Notes under the pieces: generated by a model
The model's database searches: none
What the model was told of the DNA's origin: nothing
What the model saw: the letters and a program-made list of their open reading frames with translations, nothing else
Part shown: piece by piece, positions 8,668 through 14,332 of the stretch
Numbering within the stretch: position 1 is the stretch's first letter
Layout of the letters: each line of letters opens with the position of its first letter
Translations under genes and position numbers: made by a program
From: a virus
Strand: one strand, 5' to 3'
Length of the DNA: 22,859 nt
Virus record (IMG/VR): IMGVR_UViG_3300037507_000968
Coordinates: 1-22,859 of that record

Positions 8668-8855
8668 TAGCGTTTCCTCATCGGTGTGGGCCGAAAGTCA
8701 ACAGTTGTACGTACAACGTCAGGACGCCGCATCGGCATACGCATCGGTCGCGCCGGGCGCTGCGTCTGCTGCGGTGAGGGTTGCGCCTGAATGATCGCGT
8801 CGCCCAGCACGGCGCGCGGACCAATACCCATGCGATCGTAAGGATTGTTAGGCAC
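8667..8855 (-). CDS. Small Pro/Arg-rich hypothetical protein (62 aa)
   Basis: The protein starts at GTG (residues MPNNPYDRMGIGPRAVLGDAI) with GAGGT about 7 bases upstream. The C-terminal half is Pro/Arg/Met-rich (RPARPMRMPMRRPDVV) and likely disordered and basic. Its stop overlaps the next ATG as TAATG, and it begins 5 bases after the previous stop. No family is recognised with certainty. The position between large terminase and portal and the net positive charge hint at a role in packaging or DNA contact, which is inference. Confidence 0.65.
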   Translation of the reverse strand: MPNNPYDRMGIGPRAVLGDAIIQAQPSPQQTQRPARPMRMPMRRPDVVRTTVDFRPTPMRKR

Positions 8856-8860
8856 CTAAC

Positions 8861-9013
8861 TTACCTCTTTTTAGCCGTTTTGGCCGACTGCCGGAACGCT
8901 TTAGCGGTCGGCGCGCCCTTAGACCCAGGCTTGCGCATCTTCTCACCGCTGCCGGCCTTGATCCGCTCGCGTTTAGCGTGGATGTTACTATATAACCCGC
9001 GTTTAGCTGCCAT
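8861..9013 (-). CDS. Small basic phage protein (50 aa)
   Basis: The protein reads MAAKRGLYSNIHAKRERIKA followed by GSGEKMRKPGSKGAPTAKAF and ends KTAKKR. It closely resembles a small protein common in phages next to terminase and portal genes. It is strongly basic. The frame extends 24 codons further upstream, but this ATG is preferred because it lies one base after the previous stop (TAAC-ATG) and matches the familiar N-terminus. A 60-residue reading in another frame over the same bases was rejected. Function is unknown. Confidence 0.75.
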   Translation of the reverse strand: MAAKRGLYSNIHAKRERIKAGSGEKMRKPGSKGAPTAKAFRQSAKTAKKR

Positions 9014-9014
9014 G

Positions 9015-9278
9015 TTAGCCACACTTCCATCGTCTGAGTGACGCCTTGGCGCGTTCAGCCGGCCCCTTGGCCTTGGCCACCACACCCTTCATTCGCGCGC
9101 AAAAAGACTTCTTACGCCCTGCATCCGCCTTAGTCTTCGGACTGGGTGCCGGAGCCTTCAAGTTGCTACCCGTAGCGCGGTTATACTTAGCGCGTCCCTT
9201 CGCCGTCAAGCCCGCACCCTTAGAGACGGGTTGCTTCTCACCGCGACCGACTGACAGACTGACCGATTTGCGTGCCAT
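9015..9278 (-). CDS. DUF6321-like basic protein (87 aa)
   Basis: The protein begins MARKSVSLSVGRGEKQPVSK and contains GAGLTAKGRAKYNRATGSNLKAP and RKKSFCARMKGVVAK, ending SLRRWKCG. The segments LTAKGRAKYNRATGSNLKAP, KKSFCARM and the terminal SLRxWKC are what I recall of the DUF6321 family. There are two Cys, in FCARM and at the end (KCG), and a high Lys/Arg content. The start five codons inside the longer frame is preferred because GGGAG lies about 6 bases before it and it overlaps the terminase stop as TAATG. Function is unknown; a nucleic-acid-contacting virion or packaging accessory role is a guess. Confidence 0.78.
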   Translation of the reverse strand: MARKSVSLSVGRGEKQPVSKGAGLTAKGRAKYNRATGSNLKAPAPSPKTKADAGRKKSFCARMKGVVAKAKGPAERAKASLRRWKCG

Positions 9279-10804
9279 TAGGCTCCCATCCAACTGCTTG
9301 TCACACCCGACCCGCGCTCGGTGACGATGCGTCTTGGCTTCTCTCGCGCCTCACGGCTTGCGAGCGGGTAGGCGAAGGTGACGGCGAGTGCGTCGGCGGC
9401 GTCTGGTGACGCTTGCCCGCGTGCCTTCATCTCCTTCTTCCCTTCCAAGAACAGCGTACCTGACGAGTTAGGCTTGACGTGTGGCCCACAGAGGTCAGAC
9501 TTGAGGAGCCGATCGCTTGGGATGCTCGCCGAGCGTAGCCATTCCCGCATGTCGCCCCACATCTCTGCCCGCTTGTTGCCCCACATCACCGGGTTCTTCG
9601 CCTTCCAGCCAAAGTTTACCCCACGCACCTTATACCGCTGCTCTTTAAGGCGGTCAAGTATGCCGTAGCCTAGTCCACCCTCGTCGATGACGGTGAGCGC
9701 CGGATTGAACTCCTCGATCGCGTCGATGACGCGTCCCACCGTTGTCATCGTATCGTCGCCCCGGTAGCGTCGGATAGCGATCACGTCGCGTCCTTGCCTT
9801 ACGACGATGACTGTCGAGTCTGCTCCACTTCGCGCTGGATCGACTCCGACAACGCGTGGCGCGCTCTCGTCCTTGTACCGAGGCCTTGCCATAGCCTCCT
9901 CCACAATTCGCGGAGCAATAAACTGGTCGTCTCCGTCTGAAGGAAACTCCCCGTAGACCTCAACCTTTGCCTGGCTACTATCTGCTCCATACTCAGCGAT
10001 GATTTGCTCGTAGACGGCTTTGTCGGTGTCTTCGACTTGCCGCGCGTCGATGCTTTGCGTCGTCCAGAACTCTCTTTTGGCGTTGAAGCACTCATAGAAA
10101 TACCCCTCGTTGCGTCGCGGGTTGCTGAAGGCCATCCAGAAGCGATGCGGTGTGTTCTCCGTAAAGAAGCCCGCCGTGACGGACCAGATGCTGTCTGGGA
10201 TACCACTGGCCTCATCGAATATGACCATCACACCGTCGTGGTTGTGCACGCCCGCGTACGCGTCGGGGTTCTCCTCCGACCACAGCCGGCCTTCGACCGA
10301 CCAGTACCGCGTGCCTTTCTTAAGGTCTCGCTCGACGATCTCCGCGAGCCACTTGGCCGGCATCACGCGTGTGGCGGACACCTCAAACCAATGCGAGTTG
10401 ATCAGCAGCGCCAGCCACTTAGTCACCTCGGCCCATGTGACCGAGCGTAGCTGCGCCTCGCTGTTAGCCGACACGATGGTCGTCGAGCCGATGCGCGTCG
10501 AGAGCATCCACAGGATGAGCCAACTGACGAGGGCTGACTTACCAATGCCGCGCCCCGAGGCGGTGGCCATGCGCAAGACCTCATAACTGGTCGCCGTTTT
10601 GTTCTTGGCGATGTGCGCGGCGATGTCCCGCAGCACCTTGCGCTGCCACCGCCTCGGGCCGTCAAAGTGCTCAAGCGGCGTGCCCTTTTGCTTCCAAGGG
10701 AAGGCGAACAGCACGAACGCCTCGGGGTCGTCCTTGACAGACGGCGCCCAGAGCCGGGACATGATCTGCTGCTCGTCGTCGGCGCTATAGATCGGCGTTT
10801 GCAT
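9278..10804 (-). CDS. terL: Terminase large subunit (packaging ATPase-nuclease)
   Basis: The 508-residue motor pumps DNA into the procapsid and cuts the concatemer. The ATPase domain has Walker A SGRGIGKS at 83-90 and Walker B VMVIFDEA at 192-199, with catalytic Glu198. The RNase H-like nuclease domain shows VVGVDPARSGAD with Asp322, TVIDEGGLG with Asp374, and SPDAADALAVTF with Asp468 and Asp471. Length is normal for the family. The ATG lies inside the end of the small terminase gene (20-base overlap). The nearest good Shine-Dalgarno (GGAG) is about 13 bases away, so coupling to the small subunit is likely. Confidence 0.95.
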   Translation of the reverse strand: MQTPIYSADDEQQIMSRLWAPSVKDDPEAFVLFAFPWKQKGTPLEHFDGPRRWQRKVLRDIAAHIAKNKTATSYEVLRMATASGRGIGKSALVSWLILWMLSTRIGSTTIVSANSEAQLRSVTWAEVTKWLALLINSHWFEVSATRVMPAKWLAEIVERDLKKGTRYWSVEGRLWSEENPDAYAGVHNHDGVMVIFDEASGIPDSIWSVTAGFFTENTPHRFWMAFSNPRRNEGYFYECFNAKREFWTTQSIDARQVEDTDKAVYEQIIAEYGADSSQAKVEVYGEFPSDGDDQFIAPRIVEEAMARPRYKDESAPRVVGVDPARSGADSTVIVVRQGRDVIAIRRYRGDDTMTTVGRVIDAIEEFNPALTVIDEGGLGYGILDRLKEQRYKVRGVNFGWKAKNPVMWGNKRAEMWGDMREWLRSASIPSDRLLKSDLCGPHVKPNSSGTLFLEGKKEMKARGQASPDAADALAVTFAYPLASREAREKPRRIVTERGSGVTSSWMGA

Positions 10805-11264
10805 ATTCGGAGTGCTGCTCCAGGTTTACAAGCCTTGGCGATGCGTCTTGAATCAGTGCAGCCGGTGCTGGCGACAATATTCGGCCATTAATGACGCGAG
10901 ACTCCGCCTCTTGCAGCGCCGCGATGACGCTGATCTGCTGCGTGACATCCACTTGGACCTGCTGCTTCGCCACCCAGCCATGCACGTGCTGAAGGATAGC
11001 GAGAGCCGCCTTGCTATCGCCATTTCTAGCCGCCTCGCGCAGCTGAACGGCGGCTTCAACCTCCCCATCGGCGCGGCCTTTGGCTTCGGCCATCTCGGCC
11101 ATGGGGTCCATTTGGCATAAACGACGGTATTCCGTAGGCAGCATCCCCGCCGCCAAGGCGAGCCTATCACCTTTCAGCCCGAGCGCCGCCGCGTCATAAA
11201 TTGCTTGAAGCCGCGATTCGGTCGCCTTGATCTCGCGGGGCTCAAACGGGAGCGATTTGAACAT
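10785..11264 (-). CDS. terS: Probable terminase small subunit
   Basis: The 159-residue protein would recognise the packaging site and load the large subunit. It has an N-terminal helical region with LGLKGDRLALAAGMLPTEYRRL (about residues 29-50), which looks like a helix-turn-helix, then AEAKGRADGEVEAAVQLREAARNGDSKAALAILQHVHGW, a helical oligomerisation-like core seen in phage small terminases. The C-terminus is probably flexible and interacts with the large subunit. It is the first gene of the leftward operon and overlaps terL. AAGG lies about 11 bases before the ATG. The assignment combines sequence pattern and position. Confidence 0.8.
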   Translation of the reverse strand: MFKSLPFEPREIKATESRLQAIYDAAALGLKGDRLALAAGMLPTEYRRLCQMDPMAEMAEAKGRADGEVEAAVQLREAARNGDSKAALAILQHVHGWVAKQQVQVDVTQQISVIAALQEAESRVINGRILSPAPAALIQDASPRLVNLEQHSEYANADL

Positions 11265-11302
11265 GTCGCAACACTACCTTTCGTGTAAGGCAATAGCAAG
11301 CG

Positions 11303-11455
11303 ATGTGCAGGATTGTCCTGCCGGGAGGCCGCGATCCACAACAACCGTGTGACCTGTGTGCCGGGGCGGAGTGCCTTAGATGGTGGGCTATAGCCCTTCA
11401 GCTACCTCCCGGTCGCTACGTGCGCATCACGTCAGACATCGCAAGTAAAGGATAA
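11303..11455 (+). CDS. Possible small Cys-rich protein (50 aa), uncertain
   Basis: An open frame reads MCRIVLPGGRDPQQPCDLCAGAECLRWWAIALQLPP and continues GRYVRITSDIASKG. It contains CDLCAGAEC, a CxxC-type arrangement that could bind zinc, and a WW pair, which looks less random than most shadow frames. An AAGG about 11 bases upstream is a poor Shine-Dalgarno. It would be transcribed rightward, away from the terminases, with no promoter seen. No family is recognised. Treat as tentative. Confidence 0.28.
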   Translation: MCRIVLPGGRDPQQPCDLCAGAECLRWWAIALQLPPGRYVRITSDIASKG

Positions 11456-11476
11456 CGGCAAAACCTTTATTAGCAA
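11449..11476 (-). promoter_or_regulatory. Weak candidate promoter for the leftward virion operon
   Basis: Reading leftward, TTGCTA is followed 16 bases later by TATCCT. This would start transcription about 180 bases before the small terminase gene. The match to sigma70 consensus is only partial. It is listed because the virion operon must start in this region and no better leftward candidate was found. The -10 lies within one copy of the AGTAAAGGAT direct repeat. Confidence 0.22.
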
Positions 11477-11535
11477 GAGGCGTTAGTAAAGGATGCGGGC
11501 TGTAAGGTAAGGGCTTGCAGACTTTTTTTAAAAAA

Positions 11536-11554
11536 TTACAAAAAATTTTTGTAA
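11536..11554. repeat. AT-only-core perfect palindrome in AT-rich block
   Basis: TTACAAAAAATTTTTGTAA is a 9-bp perfect inverted repeat around one central base. It is directly preceded by an A/T tract (TTTTTTTAAAAAA at 11523-11535). Together they make a 30-bp, nearly pure AT segment in an otherwise GC-rich genome, placed beside the 9-bp repeat array. It could be a DNA-unwinding element or a protein-binding dyad; it has no long stable stem as RNA. Confidence 0.6.
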
Positions 11555-11710
11555 GGCCTCCGATACAGGTACAGGCCATCGCGCGGGTCGGCCCACCCCA
11601 TCAGTTGCAAATGATTCCCGTTTGCATCCAGTCGCGGCGTTGTGGGCAATCGGCCATGCCCCACGATGCCCGCAAGCTGTCGGCCAGGACGCATGCGCGC
11701 CGCGTGGTTC

Positions 11711-11757
11711 TGTGGGCAATGTGGGCAATCGAAAACAAATTGCCCACATTGCCCACA
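11711..11757. repeat. Perfect 19-bp inverted repeat built from the 9-bp motif
   Basis: Two forward motif copies (arm 11711-11729) face two reverse copies (arm 11739-11757) across a 9-base A-rich loop, CGAAAACAA. The arms pair perfectly over 19 bp. As DNA it could extrude a cruciform; as RNA it would be a very strong hairpin. No T-run follows on either strand, so it is not a standard intrinsic terminator. It may be the central binding site of the array. Confidence 0.85.
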
Positions 11758-11852
11758 GGCATGCGGGCGTGGGCATTTGTGGGCAATGTGGGCAATGTGG
11801 TCATGGAAAAAAAATTGATCCAGCGTCTACAAATGCGCGTCACATATTCACA

Positions 11853-11872
11853 TACTGTACGCCTATACAGTA
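11853..11872. promoter_or_regulatory. LexA/SOS-box-like operator
   Basis: TACTGTACGCCTATACAGTA is a 20-base dyad with 7-bp perfect arms. It has the CTGT-N8-ACAG spacing of the enterobacterial-type LexA box and matches TACTGTATATATATACAGTA at 16 of 20 positions by my count. A perfect -10 hexamer TATAAT follows at 11875-11880, and a third half-site TACTGT lies at 11886-11891. No good -35 accompanies that -10. A phage repressor operator of similar shape is the alternative. Confidence 0.6.
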
Positions 11873-12062
11873 CATATAATTTTTATACTGTTAAATAAAA
11901 AGCATTACCCACATTACCCACAACGCATGTTTACGCCTATTTTTCTAGTCACTTGCGCGTGGGCAATTTGTCCGCGTTTCATTACCCACACCATTACCCA
12001 CATTGCCCACACCTTGCCGCTGTCCGCACAGTGGCCGCATTTTACTATTTGTAAGAAATTGT

Positions 12063-12091
12063 TTGACAACGTGGCGCGAAGCTGTTTTAAT
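12063..12091 (+). promoter_or_regulatory. Strong sigma70-like promoter for the rightward small-gene block
   Basis: A consensus -35 TTGACA is followed after exactly 17 bases by TTTAAT, five of six matches to the -10 consensus. The start would be near 12098, about 27 bases before the first ATG of the block. This is the best-formed promoter seen in the rightward direction here. It lies just beyond the last repeat of the 9-bp array, so proteins bound to the array could influence it. Confidence 0.65.
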
Positions 12092-12124
12092 TGCTCCATC
12101 GACAACGTACCTGGAGCACTCACT

Positions 12125-12274
12125 ATGACTCGCTACTCCCATGCCCTCGCCGCTATCGCTCTCCCCTGCCTACTCGCCGTGCCGTTCGTTGCCGTCGAGC
12201 TCCACATGCAAGTGTGGGCCGTCGGCGCAAGTGCGGCGCTCTGCGCTGTCATCTTTCGCCTTGCAAACGATTGA
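12125..12274 (+). CDS. Small membrane protein (49 aa)
   Basis: The protein reads MTRYSHALAAIALPCLLAVP, then FVAVELHMQVWAVGASAALC and AVIFRLAND. Two hydrophobic stretches (about residues 6-25 and 29-45) suggest a two-span inner-membrane protein, or a signal-anchor plus helix. GGAG lies 8 bases before the ATG and the strong promoter is just upstream. The frame stays open further upstream through the repeats but without a ribosome-binding site. No family is recognised. As the first gene of an early-looking operon it could be a host-interaction protein, which is inference. Confidence 0.6.
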   Translation: MTRYSHALAAIALPCLLAVPFVAVELHMQVWAVGASAALCAVIFRLAND

Positions 12275-12326
12275 CTGTCTACCGTAAACTAAAATCGTAC
12301 AATCAACTAAACTGGAGTCCACAACC

Positions 12327-12734
12327 ATGACAACTGCAACCACACTTGACCTTGCCGCCGACATCATCGACGTCCGCGACATCATCGCTCGCGTTGAAGA
12401 CTTGGAAAGCGTGATCGACACCGCACCCGAAGACAACATATGGACGCTGGAGGAGCAAGCTGAAGCCAACCGCGAACGGATCGCGCTAGAGGCCATCCTC
12501 GACGAACTCAAGGGCTATGGTGGCGATGAACAATGGCGCGGCGATTGGTACCCCGTGACGTTGATCGACGACGCTTATTTCGTGGACTACGTGCAAGATA
12601 TGCTTGCCGATTGCGGCGTGGTGCCGCGCGACCTACCGCACTATATCGAAATAGACTGGCGCGCCACGGCGCGCAACGTCCAGACGGATTATTCATCCGT
12701 TGAAATCGACGGCCGCACGTACTGGTACCGCTAA
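12327..12734 (+). CDS. Very acidic hypothetical protein (135 aa)
   Basis: The protein starts MTTATTLDLAADIIDVRD with GGAG 9 bases upstream. Residues 1-62 are helical and Glu/Asp-rich. After KGYGGDEQWRGDWYPVTLI comes a compact C-terminal module: YFVDYVQDMLADCGVVP, YIEIDW, DYSSVEIDGRTYWYR. I count 31 acidic against 11 Lys/Arg residues, roughly -20 net charge. Proteins with this C-terminal pattern occur in phages and plasmids as hypotheticals. The charge would suit a DNA mimic such as an anti-restriction protein, but I see no defining ArdA or Ocr motif, so function is left open. Confidence 0.8.
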   Translation: MTTATTLDLAADIIDVRDIIARVEDLESVIDTAPEDNIWTLEEQAEANRERIALEAILDELKGYGGDEQWRGDWYPVTLIDDAYFVDYVQDMLADCGVVPRDLPHYIEIDWRATARNVQTDYSSVEIDGRTYWYR

Positions 12735-12735
12735 C

Positions 12736-12963
12736 ATGGACAGCCAACGATACGTAGTCCTAACCCTGTGCGGCCACCATTACGAAAACGTATGGGAGCT
12801 CGACGGCGAGCCGGAAGTTTTCGAAAGCGCCGGCGAGGCTGAGGCCGCATTGGCCGAACACTTGCGCGAGTGCCAGTGGGCCGTAGACGCCGGGCACCTT
12901 GACACCATGCCAACGCGCGATCAGTTCCACGTCGCGCCGTACGTGGGCGAGGTGGCCGCATGA
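12736..12963 (+). CDS. Hypothetical protein (75 aa)
   Basis: The protein reads MDSQRYVVLTLCGHHYENVWELDGEPEVF, then SAGEAEAALAEHLRECQWAV and AGHLDTMPTRDQFHV. The pattern of a short beta strand (YVVLTLCG), an acidic helix and a final strand suggests a small alpha/beta fold. It has two Cys and several His (CGHH), a possible metal site. The ATG lies one base after the previous stop (TAAC-ATG) with no clear Shine-Dalgarno, so coupled translation is likely. It overlaps the next gene as ATGA. No family is recognised. Confidence 0.72.
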   Translation: MDSQRYVVLTLCGHHYENVWELDGEPEVFESAGEAEAALAEHLRECQWAVDAGHLDTMPTRDQFHVAPYVGEVAA

Positions 12964-13160
12964 GTAGCTACCGCGACGCTATCGAGCGTTACATGGATGA
13001 AGGTCTACGCCGCCACGCCGCTGAAATTGAAGCGGCGTTGGATGACATCGGCCAACAACCAAAGCGCCGGCGGGGGTGGATAGACCCCCGCGACCCCGCC
13101 TACCCTTTTGACGATGACGACACGACAACTAACCAACCAACTGGAGACAATAGACTATGA
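12960..13160 (+). CDS. Hypothetical protein (66 aa)
   Basis: The protein begins MSSYRDAIERYMDEGLRRHAAEIEAALDDIG, a likely amphipathic helix pair. It then has a basic turn KRRRGWIDPRDPAYPF and an acidic, Thr/Asn-rich, probably disordered tail. GAGG lies about 7 bases before the ATG, and both ends overlap neighbours as ATGA, which supports the frame. No family or function is recognised; the split basic and acidic character suggests a protein- or nucleic-acid-binding adaptor at most. Confidence 0.68.
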   Translation: MSSYRDAIERYMDEGLRRHAAEIEAALDDIGQQPKRRRGWIDPRDPAYPFDDDDTTTNQPTGDNRL

Positions 13161-13513
13161 AAACTGCAATCATCACGGCCGTGCTGGCCGCTACACTCAC
13201 CACGGCCGCACATGCGGACACGTTCGCCACGGCGGCCGTTAAAGGTGAGCCCAAAGGCAAGACGATCCTCACGACCGACGCGTGCACGCTCGCGCTCGAC
13301 CCTGTGGTGCTAGGCACCACAGCCGGCAACCTTACCGGCATGCGCCGCGCGTTCTACTACACAGACGCCGGCGCGACGGAGGAGGGCTGCTGGAGGCACG
13401 ACGCGGGCACGGTACTGCTAGCGTGGCCAGCGTCTAAGCTGCTGCGCCGTTGGCCCATCGCTAACTTCAAGCTCGCTGAGCGCAAGGACAACGCGTGGGA
13501 GGTGCTGCGATGA
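13157..13513 (+). CDS. Secreted/periplasmic hypothetical protein (118 aa)
   Basis: A clear signal peptide is visible: MKTAIITAVLAATLTTAAHA, with AHA before a likely cleavage after residue 20. The mature part, about 98 residues, has two Cys (43 and 78) that could form one disulfide once exported. It contains the segments GKTILTTDACTLALDP and MRRAFYYTDAGATEEGCWRHDAGTVLLAW, a beta-rich pattern. GGAG lies 10 bases before the ATG and the start overlaps the previous stop as ATGA. A periplasmic phage protein in an accessory operon could act in superinfection exclusion or envelope modification; this is inference. Confidence 0.75.
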   Translation: MKTAIITAVLAATLTTAAHADTFATAAVKGEPKGKTILTTDACTLALDPVVLGTTAGNLTGMRRAFYYTDAGATEEGCWRHDAGTVLLAWPASKLLRRWPIANFKLAERKDNAWEVLR

Positions 13514-13731
13514 GCGGCAAGCGTTGGGTCATTCAATATACCATCGGCGGCCCTGAGTACGAGGGCCGCTACCTAACACTCGACCGTGACGCTGAGGGCG
13601 CCTATACCGGCACGTCACGGCCGGTTGAGCGTGTTGAGGACGCGCTACGCATGACGCAGAGTCAAGCTGACGCGATCGTAGCGCTGGCCTTGGGCTGCAA
13701 GGCGATCGAGCTACCCGAGGGCGTAGCGTGA
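13510..13731 (+). CDS. Hypothetical protein (73 aa)
   Basis: The protein reads MSGKRWVIQYTIGGPEYEGRYLTLDRDAEG, then TGTSRPVERVEDALRMTQSQADAIVALAL. It looks like a short beta-sheet followed by a helix. The start inside the longer frame is chosen because a strong GGAGGT lies about 7 bases upstream and the ATG overlaps the previous stop as ATGA. The protein ends through a GTGA overlap into the next gene. No family is recognised. Confidence 0.7.
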   Translation: MSGKRWVIQYTIGGPEYEGRYLTLDRDAEGAYTGTSRPVERVEDALRMTQSQADAIVALALGCKAIELPEGVA

Positions 13732-13859
13732 GCCGTTGGTTCGCGTGGCTGCGCACCGTGTTGCGTCGCATGGACGCCGCACGGCGTGACGAGTGGCGCC
13801 GCGTGCCGCCTCCAAACTGGGCGTGCAGTCGGCGGCGTTGGGGTGGTGACTACTGGTGA
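13728..13859 (+). CDS. Small Trp/Arg-rich protein (43 aa)
   Basis: The GTG start overlaps the previous stop as GTGA, with GAGG about 7 bases upstream. The product begins MSRWFAWLRTVLRRMDAARR and ends with a Trp-, Arg- and Pro-rich tail (NWACSRRRWGGDYW). It is strongly basic with seven Trp, unlike neighbours. It fills the gap between two coupled genes exactly, which is the main support. An amphipathic membrane-binding helix is possible (residues 1-20). Function is unknown. Confidence 0.55.
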   Translation: MSRWFAWLRTVLRRMDAARRDEWRRVPPPNWACSRRRWGGDYW

Positions 13860-13870
13860 GGACCATAACT

Positions 13871-14332
13871 ATGGACATACGCATGACGTTCGATGAGTGG
13901 GACGCGTTCCAACGTGACATGGGCCGGCCGGCTGATCCATTTGAGAGTAAGCCGCCTATAGACCCCGAGACTATGTACCGAGCGCCCGAGAGCCGCTTGG
14001 AGCGCACCTGTAGGCTGACCAAAGAGGAGATCGACGCCGTGATGGCTGAGTACAACGCGTGGCCCTATGGGAGCGACAGTACGCACGCCGAGGCTGACAG
14101 TACGCCCGACGCGATCAACCCCGACCATTACAAAGTCGGCGGTATTGAAACGATTGACTACATGAGGGCTAAGAGTACGCCCGAGGAGTTCGAGGGCTAC
14201 TTGCGCCTATCGGCGCTCAAGTACCTTTCACGCGTCGGCCATAAGCACGGCGACCACGACGCCGCACGCGCTGAGGAGTATAGAAAAGCTCTGTGGTTCA
14301 TTGATCGCCTAGTGCGAGAGGTGGAGCGATGA
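13871..14332 (+). CDS. DUF3310-domain protein
   Basis: The 153-residue protein carries a C-terminal DUF3310 domain (about residues 82-150). Its signature is INPDHYKVGGIETIDYM, then TPEEFEGYLRLSALKYLSRVGHKHG and KALWFIDRLVRE. This domain is common in phages and is sometimes annotated as nucleotide-kinase-like, but a biochemical role is not firmly known to me. The N-terminal 80 residues are acidic and variable. GAGGA lies 8 bases before this ATG; a GTG five codons earlier overlaps the previous stop as GTGA and is the alternative start. It overlaps the next gene as ATGA. Confidence 0.82.
   Translation: MDIRMTFDEWDAFQRDMGRPADPFESKPPIDPETMYRAPESRLERTCRLTKEEIDAVMAEYNAWPYGSDSTHAEADSTPDAINPDHYKVGGIETIDYMRAKSTPEEFEGYLRLSALKYLSRVGHKHGDHDAARAEEYRKALWFIDRLVREVER

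Larger units (their letters stand above)
11642..12010. repeat. Iteron-like array of 9-bp motif GTGGGCAAT
   Basis: I count about a dozen copies of GTGGGCAAT or its variant GTGGGTAAT on both strands. Forward copies are at 11642, 11712, 11721, 11779, 11788 and 11959. Reverse copies are at 11739, 11748, 11904, 11913, 11981, 11993 and 12002. A degenerate GTGGGCATT is at 11769. Several are head-to-tail with an exact 9-bp period. Mixed orientation, short unit and clustering between divergent operons fit an iteron-type origin or multi-site operator. It is not a CRISPR, since there are no unique spacers of even length. Confidence 0.85.
11265..12124. other. Non-coding control region between divergent operons (candidate origin)
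   Basis: This is the only large stretch without a convincing protein gene. It separates the leftward virion operon from the rightward small-gene block. It holds a 10-bp direct repeat AGTAAAGGAT (11444-11453 and 11485-11494), a 12-bp palindrome GGGCTATAGCCC (11385-11396), an AT-rich block with a 19-bp palindrome, a dispersed 9-bp motif array, a LexA-like box and a rightward promoter, each listed separately. A 127-residue open frame across the array is considered an artefact of the repeats. The mix of iteron-like repeats and AT-rich DNA fits a replication origin or a regulatory switch; both are inference. Confidence 0.6.

Noticed and set aside
8848-9030. 60-residue minus-strand frame overlapping the 50-residue basic protein
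   Set aside because: The other frame has a familiar phage protein sequence and a tight junction; this one has neither.
10004-10450. Long plus-strand frames opposite the large terminase gene (and similar ones opposite portal and primase genes)
   Set aside because: They mirror GC-rich coding sequence on the other strand, lack ribosome-binding sites and show no recognisable domains.
11711-11757. Intrinsic terminator
   Set aside because: The stem is very strong but neither strand has a T-run after it.
11515-11898. 127-residue plus-strand open frame across the repeat array
   Set aside because: Its sequence is mainly translated 9-bp repeats (WAMWAI, VGNVGNVV), with no ribosome-binding site; the DNA repeats explain the open frame.
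11642-12010. CRISPR array
   Set aside because: The repeats are only 9 bp, occur in both orientations, and lack spacers of constant length.
11927-12124. Longer N-terminus for the first rightward membrane protein
   Set aside because: The added residues are translated repeat DNA, there is no Shine-Dalgarno at the upstream ATG, and the promoter lies inside this stretch.
12265-12302. Promoter before the acidic protein gene (TTGACT with TAAAAT or TACAAT)
   Set aside because: Spacings are 13 and 21 bases, outside the working range; the upstream strong promoter suffices.
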